NCBI GenBank assembly: GCA_050180235.1
Contig: JBFXEJ010000134.1
Coordinates: forward strand, 1-14,486
From: JAABRU01 sp050180235
Lineage (GTDB): Bacteria > Desulfobacterota > Desulfobacteria > Desulfobacterales > Desulfococcaceae
DNA length: 14,486 bases
Direction of reading: 5' to 3'
A model generated the notes under the pieces. The model saw only the letters and a program-made list of their open reading frames with translations, was not told the DNA's origin and did no database searches. This document shows, one piece after another, positions 7,292 to 13,426 of the stretch (positions within the stretch are counted from its first letter, which is position 1; every line of letters starts with the position of its first letter). The position numbers and the translations under genes are program-made.

Positions 7292-8197
7292 TTACAGCAG
7301 AATATCCGACAAAGCCTTTGACAGTGACAGTATCTCAAAGGGCTTTTTTCCCTGCACAGCCTGCACGGTCGCGGGACAGGAATCTGTCATCCAGAAACGG
7401 GAAAATCCCGCATCCGGAAATTTCTGCCAGGAATTCTGAGGAAATACACCGTGGGTGACATAGGCACTCACACTGGCAGCACCGCGCGCTGCAATCACTT
7501 TCCGGCATTCAAGCAGGGTTCCTCCGGTCATAACCAGATCATCCACAATGATCACATGCCGGTTTTCAGGTTCGCCTTCTTTTACGGACACTGTCCGTTT
7601 ATCTCCGCTCCGGATTTTATGGCAGATAATCAGGGGGTAATCCCTGAACATGCGGCCAAAGCGTTTCTGCGCGCCCTCATCCGGAAAGGCAATGGTGACA
7701 TTTTCCTTTTCCGCAATACGTGCCTTGAGCAGGGGAATGGCTGTTTCCAGCCGGGGCAGAACCATGTCGGAGAAATAGAAACGCTCCTGCAAAGCATGAA
7801 TATCATAAATGACAATCTGGGTCGGGCCGGATATGGAATGGGGAATGGCCGAGAGCATACGGGCCAGGGTGGAGGCTGTTGCGATTTCCCCCTCTTCTTC
7901 CACTCTTTCCATTGTTCCGGTCGGATAATAGGGCAGGATCACCTTGAAAGAGCGCACGGCAAAGCGGGGAATTTCATAAATCACGGACAGTTGTCTGAAA
8001 ATATCTCCGGGCCTGTCAAAAGAGGCCAGGAAAGCAATATCTTTGTTGCGGGCGGAAAAGACATCCCTGACCCGGATATTGGGAAAACCGTCCCGGAAAC
8101 ATGCCCAGTCAATGTTTCCGCAGATTATATCAGGATTCATACGGGCAATTTTTTCCGAAAGTTCGGCCATCTGCGGACAGGAATAGAGATACAGCAT
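7292..8197 (-). CDS. Class II (plant-type) ribose-phosphate pyrophosphokinase (PRPP synthase)
   Basis: The product has 301 residues. It is predicted to transfer pyrophosphate from a nucleoside triphosphate to ribose 5-phosphate, giving PRPP for nucleotide, His and Trp synthesis. The PRPP-binding loop is VDDLVMTGGTL (about 218-228, Asp219 and Asp220). The remaining landmarks are those I know from plant isozymes PRS3/PRS4 rather than the common bacterial PrsA: DGFPN (36-40), FLASF (56-60), PTGTMER (92-98), DIHALQERFYF (132-142), IAFPDEGAQKRF, GDKRTV, SAYVTHGVFP and FWMTDSCPATV. Plant class II enzymes are reported to be phosphate-independent with broad donor use; whether that holds here is unknown. 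I chose the ATG at 8197, which has AAAGGGGGA just upstream, over an in-frame ATG at 8224 with no clear site. A general phosphoribosyltransferase is the alternative, but the full-length match argues against it. Confidence 0.87.
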   Translation of the reverse strand: MLYLYSCPQMAELSEKIARMNPDIICGNIDWACFRDGFPNIRVRDVFSARNKDIAFLASFDRPGDIFRQLSVIYEIPRFAVRSFKVILPYYPTGTMERVEEEGEIATASTLARMLSAIPHSISGPTQIVIYDIHALQERFYFSDMVLPRLETAIPLLKARIAEKENVTIAFPDEGAQKRFGRMFRDYPLIICHKIRSGDKRTVSVKEGEPENRHVIIVDDLVMTGGTLLECRKVIAARGAASVSAYVTHGVFPQNSWQKFPDAGFSRFWMTDSCPATVQAVQGKKPFEILSLSKALSDILL

Positions 8198-8201
8198 ATG
8201 T

Positions 8202-8210
8202 TCCCCCTTT
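8202..8210 (-). promoter_or_regulatory. Ribosome binding site of the PRPP synthase gene
   Basis: The minus strand reads AAAGGGGGA 4 nt before ATG 8197. This favours that codon over the ATG at 8224. Confidence 0.7.
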
Positions 8211-8255
8211 TCATAACCGTTCATAGAACTGTATCACAGAATCCATATATTTTCT

Positions 8256-8334
8256 GCCACAAAGACACAAAGTCGCAAAGATGCACAAAGAAAAAAAATC
8301 TTCGTGAAACTTTGAGTCCTGGGGGCTTTGTGGC
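8256..8334. repeat. Imperfect inverted repeat of CACAAAG wording
   Basis: GCCACAAAG (8256-8264) and CTTTGTGGC (8326-8334) are perfect complements. Inside them, GACACAAAGT (8264-8273) nearly pairs with ACTTTGAGTC (8309-8318). CACAAAG or GCAAAG is repeated three further times. It fills most of the 149-bp gap between two leftward genes. This wording is a widespread interspersed repeat type in environmental bacteria, and no function is evident. Confidence 0.65.
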
Positions 8335-8373
8335 AATTTTTTTCTGCGAAAAAAATCCCTTTGCTGAATTTTT

Positions 8374-8772
8374 TCAGCCTGCCTGGTTGATTTCATGAAT
8401 CTGATCATTGAGAGTCCAGTAATCATAAACAACTCCCACAAGGAAAAGTCCGCCCGTGAGCAGGTAAATCAGGCCGGAAATCCATTTGCCCATGTAAAAG
8501 CGGTGGATGCCGAAAAGCCCCAGAAAGGTCAGCAGAATCCATGCGAGATTGTAATCAAGTTTTCCGGGAGTGAACTTCCGCTCTGCATCGTGCTCCATGC
8601 CCGGAATCAGAAACAAATCAATAATCCAGCCGATGAACAGCAGGCCCAGTGTAAAAAACCAGATGGTTCCGGTAATGGGTCTGCCATAATAAAATCTGTG
8701 GGAACCGGTAAAACCGAATATCCACAAAAGATAGCCGATTGACTTGCTGTGTGTGTCTCTTTCCTGTTCCAT
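8374..8772 (-). CDS. Small membrane protein with two TM2 domains
   Basis: The product has 132 residues. There are two tandem TM2 domains, at about 12-59 and 76-125. Each has two hydrophobic helices joined by the family's G-x-H-R-F-Y-x-G turn: GSHRFYYG at 23-30 and GIHRFYMG at 88-95. That gives four membrane segments with a short charged linker (about 57-74). There is no signal peptide. TM2 proteins have no settled biochemical role in bacteria, so the function is unknown. AAGGAG (8779-8784) lies 6 nt before ATG 8772 and decides the start. An in-frame ATG at 8895 falls inside repeat element B and is rejected. Element B ends only 33 bp upstream, so its terminal arm may lie in or near this gene's promoter. 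Confidence 0.85.
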   Translation of the reverse strand: MEQERDTHSKSIGYLLWIFGFTGSHRFYYGRPITGTIWFFTLGLLFIGWIIDLFLIPGMEHDAERKFTPGKLDYNLAWILLTFLGLFGIHRFYMGKWISGLIYLLTGGLFLVGVVYDYWTLNDQIHEINQAG

Positions 8773-8805
8773 TGTTTTCTCCTTTTTGCAAACAGTGATA
8801 TTGAA

Positions 8806-9098
8806 TAATACCAATTCGCTATTGACTTGATCCAATATTGCCGGTTTTTCCGCTGTTTCGTATGTGCAAAAAACCGCTCCGCTTAATTTTTGCACTCCTC
8901 CGGATCAGATGTATGTGCAAAAAACCGCTCCGCTTAATTTTTGCACTCCTCCGGATCAGATGTATGTGCAAAAAACCGCTCCGCTTAATTTTTGCACTCC
9001 TCCGGATCAGATGTATGTGCAAAAAACCGCTCCGCTTAATTTTTGCACTCCTCCGGATCAGATGCAGATTGTATCAGGCCAATGGCGAATCGGTATTA
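8806..9098. mobile_element. Element B: MITE-like element expanded by a fourfold internal repeat
   Basis: The left arm (8806-8840, TAATACCAATTCGCTATTGA...) and the right arm (9066-9098, GATTGTATC...CGGTATTA) are imperfect inverted repeats of each other and align with the ends of element A in reverse orientation. Removing three of the four 51-bp units leaves about 140 bp, close to the 130 bp of element A. It is non-coding. The frames that stay open across it exist only because 51 is a multiple of three. Confidence 0.78.
8861..9064 (+). repeat. Four perfect tandem copies of a 51-bp unit
   Basis: Units start at 8861, 8912, 8963 and 9014, each beginning TATGTGCAAAAAACCGCTCC and ending CTCCGGATCAGATG. 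I see no differences between copies. Each contains the GTGCAAAAA/TTTTTGCAC hairpin. The unit's 46-bp core is the same sequence as 4166-4211 on the minus strand. There are no spacers, so it is not a CRISPR array. Confidence 0.95.
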
Positions 9099-9116
9099 AT
9101 TTTTGGAAACAGCCTA

Positions 9117-9204
9117 ATGTGATTTCTGAAAATAAATATCCCATTTCAGTTCACAGGCACAGGGCACAAGCTGGAAGCTTATGATATTTTTCTGGAAATC
9201 ACAT
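9117..9204. repeat. Imperfect inverted repeat between element B and the signalling operon
   Basis: ATGTGATTTC (9117-9126) and GAAATCACAT (9195-9204) are exact complements. Pairing continues with gaps through about 9140 and back from about 9183 (GATATTTTTCTG). The loop is about 40 nt with a small AAGCT/AGCTT hairpin. It lies 28 bp past the end of the leftward PAS-CheW gene and could act at that operon's 3' end, but there is no classical T-run. Confidence 0.5.
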
Positions 9205-9231
9205 AAGGAAACGGCACTGATATTTCAGTTG

Positions 9232-10260
9232 CTAATCTTCTGAATCATAAACCTGAAGCTTTTCCGTATCAAGAATTATTTTGATGCCGGTGCTGACCTT
9301 TGCCATTCCCGACAGAAAGCGCGAAGCCTTTCCCATGAGATGTTCCGGGGGGAGAGCAATATCCTTTTTTTTGATGCCGAGAATTTCAGTGACTGAATCC
9401 ACCAGAATGCCGACAGGCCGTTTTTCTGTTTTGTCTTCAGATTCTATGAGAATAATGCCGGATCGATCCGTGTAATCAGCAGATTCAAAACCGAATCTGC
9501 GCCTGAGGTCTGTGACAGGGATTATCTTTCCTCTGAGATTTATTACGCCTTTGACATAATCCGGGACATTTGGAACAGACCTGAGGGGAAGGTTGCCGAT
9601 GATTTCTTTTACCTTCAGAAGATGAATGCCGAAATCCTGACCTGCCAGCGAAAATATCAGATATTTTTCTTCCTTCTGGTTCAGTTCCTCCATCAGCCGG
9701 TGAATCTCCTCTTCCGCGTGCCTGCGTTCTGTGAGATCATAAATGACCGTAAGCACGCATGGCTCATTTTTGAAATTCAGTGGTCTGGAAAACAAAGCTG
9801 CCCAGAAAATACTGCCATCGGGTTTTTTGAACCGGGTCTGAAAATTGCTTACATACCCCTCCTGATTCATAATATCAACAAACTTCTGTCTGTCAGAAGG
9901 ATTTCCATAAAATTCTGATGCCTTATGTGTAAGAATTTCCCCGTGTGAAAGTTCGAACACACTGCACGAAAGCTCGTTTGCATACACAATTTTTCCACCG
10001 GAAATCTCAACAATGAGAATCGGCACAGGAATGGTTTCACTGATTATGCGGACCCGTTCTTCAATTTCTTTGATGGAGGCATCCACCTTTTCCAGCAGAT
10101 CTGACCCAATATCATCAGCATGGGTGCTTGCCATCTCCATCATCATTTCCATGTCGGCTTTTTCATTCCGGAGTGCAGTGTTCTCTGCTTTCAGGCGGTT
10201 AATTTCTGCCAGAAGGGCCGGTATGTCGTCCTTTGTGTAGGTGGTCTGGGGATTTTCCAT
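9232..10260 (-). CDS. PAS-CheW fusion protein (chemotaxis-type coupling protein)
   Basis: The product has 342 residues and no membrane segment. A predicted coiled coil (about 13-45) is followed by a linker and a PAS domain (about 70-185: TIPVPILIV, GGKIVYAN, then LTVIYDLTERR). A CheW domain follows (about 197-340: KYLIFSLAGQDFGIHL, VPDYVKGVINLRGKIIPVTD, VGILVDSVTEIL). CheW normally links CheA to receptors. Fused to PAS it may let a small-molecule or redox signal feed into a chemosensory array, which is inference. The ATG at 10260 directly abuts the TAA of the upstream histidine kinase gene, so translation is probably coupled. The stop is TAG. Its first ~190 residues are paralogous to those of the kinase. 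The only CheA sequence in the window is the broken one at the left edge, so the partner kinase must be elsewhere. Confidence 0.9.
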   Translation of the reverse strand: MENPQTTYTKDDIPALLAEINRLKAENTALRNEKADMEMMMEMASTHADDIGSDLLEKVDASIKEIEERVRIISETIPVPILIVEISGGKIVYANELSCSVFELSHGEILTHKASEFYGNPSDRQKFVDIMNQEGYVSNFQTRFKKPDGSIFWAALFSRPLNFKNEPCVLTVIYDLTERRHAEEEIHRLMEELNQKEEKYLIFSLAGQDFGIHLLKVKEIIGNLPLRSVPNVPDYVKGVINLRGKIIPVTDLRRRFGFESADYTDRSGIILIESEDKTEKRPVGILVDSVTEILGIKKKDIALPPEHLMGKASRFLSGMAKVSTGIKIILDTEKLQVYDSED

Positions 10261-11931
10261 TTATCTGCTTTCATCAATCACTTTTCGGATAAGTCCTGCA
10301 ATCTGCTCCATTGAATAGGGTTTTGCTATAAAACCTTTGATTCCGGTTTCCGTCCAATCATCCCTCTTGATCCGATCATCAAAACCGGTGCTGATAATGA
10401 TTGGAATATCCGGGCGGAGTTCTGTCATTTTACGGGCCAGTGTCTTTCCCGTCATTTTCGGCATAATATTATCTGTTATGACCAGGTCAAAATGTTCTTC
10501 GGATTTCTGAAACATTGACAGGGCTTCAATGCTGTCTGCACAGGTGACAGTTTTATAACCCAGTGTCTTGAGCATTTCAGCAAAAATTTCCAGTATGCCC
10601 TGTTCATCATCTATCAGCAGTATTGTTTCTGAACCGCCTTTGAGATTTTTTTGAATAAACTGCTTTTCCGCAATGTTTTCCGTTTCAGCCCGCAGAGGGA
10701 AATAACAGTGAAATGCCACGCCTTTGTCCAGTTCACTTTCAACGCTGACAGTTCCGCCGTGGCTCTGAACAATGCCGTGAACCACGGAAAGTCCAAGTCC
10801 TGTTCCCTCTCCTGGCGGTTTGGTGGTAAAAAACGGATCAAATATCCGGTCAATAAGCTGTCTGTCAATACCCGGTCCGTTATCGCTGACAGTCAGTCTG
10901 ACATAGGAACCGGGATTCAGCCTGAAGAACATGGGCATAGCATCCTGACTGCCTGTATGAATTTTTTCCAATATGATTTCAATGATTCCTCCCTTTTCCC
11001 TCAGCACATAAACAGCATTTGTGGTCAGATTCATCAGTATCTGATGAATCTGGGTCGGATCCCCCTTAATGACGGATTCGCTGCACTCCATCCGCAGTTT
11101 CACTTCAATGTTTGAAGGAGTTAATGCCTCTATCATTTTCGCGGCCTCAGATATGACCTTTTTAATTCTGATCGGCATCTGCTCATGCTCTCTCTGGCGG
11201 CAAAAGTCAAGTATCTGCATAACCATCTCTTTTGCCCTGTTCGCGGCACCCAGAGTACTGTTGAGATGTTTATGAATATGACTTTCAACCGGAAGCATCA
11301 TCTTTGCCAGCTCCAGGTTTCCGAAAATAATGGTAAGGATATTGTTGAAGTCATGGGCAATCCCTCCGGCAAGGGTTCCGATAGCCTCCATTTTCTGGGT
11401 CTGGCGAAGCTGCTTTTCCAGCGCGATCTTTTCCGTTTCCGCTTTAATCCGCTCGCTCAGATCATAAATAACCGTGAGCAGACTGTTCTGTTCTCTGAAG
11501 ATAATCGGCTGAGAAAACAGACACACAGGGCATGGAGTGCCATCCTGCTTTTTCATCATGATTTCAAAATTATCCACACGCCCCTGTTCAGACAGAATTT
11601 GCAGAAAAGCCTGACGTTTTTCAGGATTTGCATATAAATCAACTGCTTTTTTCGTCAGAAATGCTTCGGCAGAATACCCGAAAAGCTGATTTGCATGTTC
11701 ATTGGAAAATACGATTCGGCCTGCACTGCCGACAATGACAAAGGGCACAGGTATGGTTTTGCTTATGATCTGAAACAGATTTTCACCTGCATGAATTTTT
11801 TGCAGCAGTTCTGATTCAATGCCGTCCGAATGCCCGGTGACAGCTTCTATCATAAGTTTCAGATCACTGAGTTCACTTTTAATCGCTGCATTTTCCCTCA
11901 GCAGATCTTCTTTGGATTTTTCTTTTTCCAA
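10261..11931 (-). CDS. Cytoplasmic hybrid histidine kinase (PAS-HisKA-HATPase-REC)
   Basis: The product has 556 residues with no membrane segments. The N-terminal coiled coil and PAS domain (about 55-165, TIPVPFVIV, LTVIYDLSER) are followed by HisKA with phospho-acceptor His193 in GGIAHDFNNIL. The HATPase domain has its N-box at LMNLTTNAVYVL, then DNGPGI, FDPFFTTKPPGEGTGLGLSV and HGGTVSVES. A C-terminal receiver (about 437-556) has acidic LIDDEQG and Asp487 in VITDNIMP, with a KP motif near the end (FIAKPYS). The order is that of NtrB-like hybrid kinases. There is no output domain, so phosphate probably passes to another protein or back through the receiver. The start is TTG (11931-11929), with AAGGA overlapping the upstream gene's TAA and a 9-nt spacer. 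The nearby ATG at 11943 is in another frame. Confidence 0.92.
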   Translation of the reverse strand: MEKEKSKEDLLRENAAIKSELSDLKLMIEAVTGHSDGIESELLQKIHAGENLFQIISKTIPVPFVIVGSAGRIVFSNEHANQLFGYSAEAFLTKKAVDLYANPEKRQAFLQILSEQGRVDNFEIMMKKQDGTPCPVCLFSQPIIFREQNSLLTVIYDLSERIKAETEKIALEKQLRQTQKMEAIGTLAGGIAHDFNNILTIIFGNLELAKMMLPVESHIHKHLNSTLGAANRAKEMVMQILDFCRQREHEQMPIRIKKVISEAAKMIEALTPSNIEVKLRMECSESVIKGDPTQIHQILMNLTTNAVYVLREKGGIIEIILEKIHTGSQDAMPMFFRLNPGSYVRLTVSDNGPGIDRQLIDRIFDPFFTTKPPGEGTGLGLSVVHGIVQSHGGTVSVESELDKGVAFHCYFPLRAETENIAEKQFIQKNLKGGSETILLIDDEQGILEIFAEMLKTLGYKTVTCADSIEALSMFQKSEEHFDLVITDNIMPKMTGKTLARKMTELRPDIPIIISTGFDDRIKRDDWTETGIKGFIAKPYSMEQIAGLIRKVIDESR

Positions 11932-11943
11932 AGGCCGGCATCC

Positions 11944-12297
11944 TTATTCAAAAGTGATTTCCAGACTGCCGGGCATCAGCGTCTGAAGCCCTGTCATTGA
12001 TCTTGACTGCCATGAATGCTTATTGGCGCATTGAATGAGAAGCCGGATGCCTTCTTTTTTGCGCAGTTTGATGACAAACCCGCCAATGGTGGTGATTCCG
12101 GAACTGTTGAGAAATTCCAAGTCTTTTACATCCAGTATAATTTTTTCCGGTGAGGGTGACCGGGCAGCGACTTTGTCTAACAAATCCGCTATGTCCTTAT
12201 AACCGTCTTTGCCTCTTAAATCAAGAAAGCCCGCGCACCGGACTGTTTCTGTTTCAGACTGATAGGTAATGCTGTATTTATCTCCCTGTACCTGCAT
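11944..12297 (-). CDS. STAS-domain protein, anti-sigma-factor antagonist type (slr1659-like)
   Basis: The product has 117 residues and is a single STAS domain. The key loop LEFLNSSGITTIGG carries Ser66, the position of the phosphorylated serine in SpoIIAA and RsbV. In partner switching a GHKL kinase phosphorylates this serine and a PP2C phosphatase removes it, controlling binding to a target. Both kinds of protein are encoded next door. ATG 12297 has GGAGGAG (12305-12311) 7 nt upstream. It lies 20 bp after the GHKL gene and 12 bp before the histidine kinase. No sigma factor is seen in the window, so the output may be a protein other than sigma. The pairing resembles the cyanobacterial slr1658/slr1659 pair; this is from memory and untested. 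Confidence 0.88.
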   Translation of the reverse strand: MQVQGDKYSITYQSETETVRCAGFLDLRGKDGYKDIADLLDKVAARSPSPEKIILDVKDLEFLNSSGITTIGGFVIKLRKKEGIRLLIQCANKHSWQSRSMTGLQTLMPGSLEITFE

Positions 12298-12317
12298 ATT
12301 CTTTCTCCTCCGTATTG

Positions 12318-12905
12318 TTATTTGCGCACAACCGGCACTCTTGCCAGCGTGGTGACAATGTTTACTCCTGATGCTTTTTCTTCAAATTTCCATGAAAGAT
12401 TTACCCCGTAATCATTGATCAGTGTCAGAAATCCCACACCGGATTCCGTGCTGCCCTCAGCCGCGCTTTTCTCCATCTGCTCCAGAAAATATGCCGCAGG
12501 GTCTTCAGAGAGTAAGCGTTTGATAATATTTTTAAATTTATCCAAATTTTCCGGTATGACAGTGTTGCTTACATAAAAACGGAGTTCATTCTCATGCAGA
12601 TAAAGGCAGATTTCAATCAGAAACTCAGGGTCATAACTGAATTTTACGGCATTTCCGAGCAGTTCTCCGGAAATATAGTGAACTTCATCCTGTATCTGTT
12701 TCCTAAGCGGAACAGACGCAGGATCTGATATAGGAAGAAATTTGCCCCAGAATGTTGACAGAAATTTCGCGGACAGAGAACTGCTTTCCCACAGTTCATC
12801 CATATTCAGTTTATTGGAGTGAAAGCTTAAACTCAGATGCCCTTCGATTTTACCGGTACCCTCTTCGATAAACTCTCCGAATGTGATGACTTTGTTTTCA
12901 GACAT
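12318..12905 (-). CDS. GHKL ATPase-like regulator, anti-sigma-kinase type (slr1658-like)
   Basis: The product has 195 residues. A conserved N-terminal part (1-70) is followed by a helix resembling the GHKL N-box, ISGELLGNAVKFSY (78-91, Asn85), and a G-box-like SGVGFLTLINDYG (155-167). The usual DxGxG motif between them is replaced by YVSNTVIPEN (about 111-120). ATP binding is therefore likely reduced or unusual, as in divergent anti-sigma kinase-like families. Placed directly before the STAS gene, it is the natural kinase or binding partner of that protein. I chose ATG 12905 because AAGGA (12913-12917) is 7 nt upstream. The longer in-frame starts at 12965 and 12911 lack suitable spacing. The large gap before this gene suggests its own promoter, but no strong hexamers were seen. 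Confidence 0.82.
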   Translation of the reverse strand: MSENKVITFGEFIEEGTGKIEGHLSLSFHSNKLNMDELWESSSLSAKFLSTFWGKFLPISDPASVPLRKQIQDEVHYISGELLGNAVKFSYDPEFLIEICLYLHENELRFYVSNTVIPENLDKFKNIIKRLLSEDPAAYFLEQMEKSAAEGSTESGVGFLTLINDYGVNLSWKFEEKASGVNIVTTLARVPVVRK

Positions 12906-13426
12906 ACTCATTTCCTTTTTTTTTAAGGTTATCATACCAAAGGCACACCCTGTTAATTGGTGCATCTCTTAATCAGCCGATTCTGATGCGTTCCTTTCCT
13001 GCCAGATGATACTGATCCAGAGCATGCCGGAGAAATATCTTTATAACTGATCTTACGGTCAACACCCCCCTTATCTGACAGGGCTTCACAACAATATGAT
13101 CGATTTCGGGGAAACCTCCAAAGGTGCATAGTATTCCTTTTTTTCCGAAAATGCAAGAATTCTCATTCGCATATTCATTACCGCATGAATTGTGATTAAG
13201 GTATGATAAGTGGTATGTCAAGAAAAATTATTTGCATTTTTGTTCAGGTGTCAGGTGTCAGACACTGAAACCTGAAACCGGCATATCAGAAATTTTCAGA
13301 TCCCCAAATGCAAAAAAATTTATCTGACAGTCCAATAAGTAAGGTTCCATAAATTTTTGGGCATAAAATTTTCAGAAAATCCGGTTTTTTGGATACACGA
13401 AAATTTTTGTTTGCCTTTACTGATTC
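12906..13426. other. 521-bp intergenic region with a hairpin and no convincing gene
   Basis: It separates the SpoIIE-type phosphatase gene from the GHKL gene, both leftward, and should hold a terminator and a promoter. At 13243-13276 a hairpin pairs TTCAGGT with ACCTGAA around the palindrome GTGTCAGACAC (13255-13265). The left arm includes TCAGGTG twice in tandem. There is no T-run. On the minus strand TTGACA occurs at about 13219-13214, but its matching -10 hexamer is poor. Short open frames at 12953-13221 have no recognisable product and no good start. Confidence 0.5.
12913..12917 (-). promoter_or_regulatory. Ribosome binding site of the GHKL gene
   Basis: The minus strand reads AAGGA 7 nt before ATG 12905. 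The alternative ATG at 12911 would overlap it almost directly, so 12905 is preferred. Confidence 0.65.

Noticed and set aside
7451..8398. Long rightward open frame opposite the PRPP synthase gene
   Set aside because: It is antisense to a gene with full family motifs. Its translation shows no recognisable domain and it runs into intergenic repeat.
8866..8898. Array hairpins as intrinsic terminators
   Set aside because: The T-run is part of the stem and not a tail after a GC-rich stem, so they do not fit the terminator model.
8861..9064. CRISPR array
   Set aside because: Repeats are directly contiguous with no variable spacers, and no cas genes are present.
8819..9184. Open frames on both strands through the tandem array, coding a 17-residue repeat
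   Set aside because: They exist because the 51-bp unit is a multiple of three and has no stops. There is no ribosome binding site, all flanks are element arms, and both strands are equally open.
12953..13221. Small leftward open frames of 67 and 82 codons
   Set aside because: There is no start signal and no recognised family. A phrase reading IDHIVVKPCQIRGVL faintly recalls the end of a receiver domain, but it is too short and isolated to claim even as a remnant.
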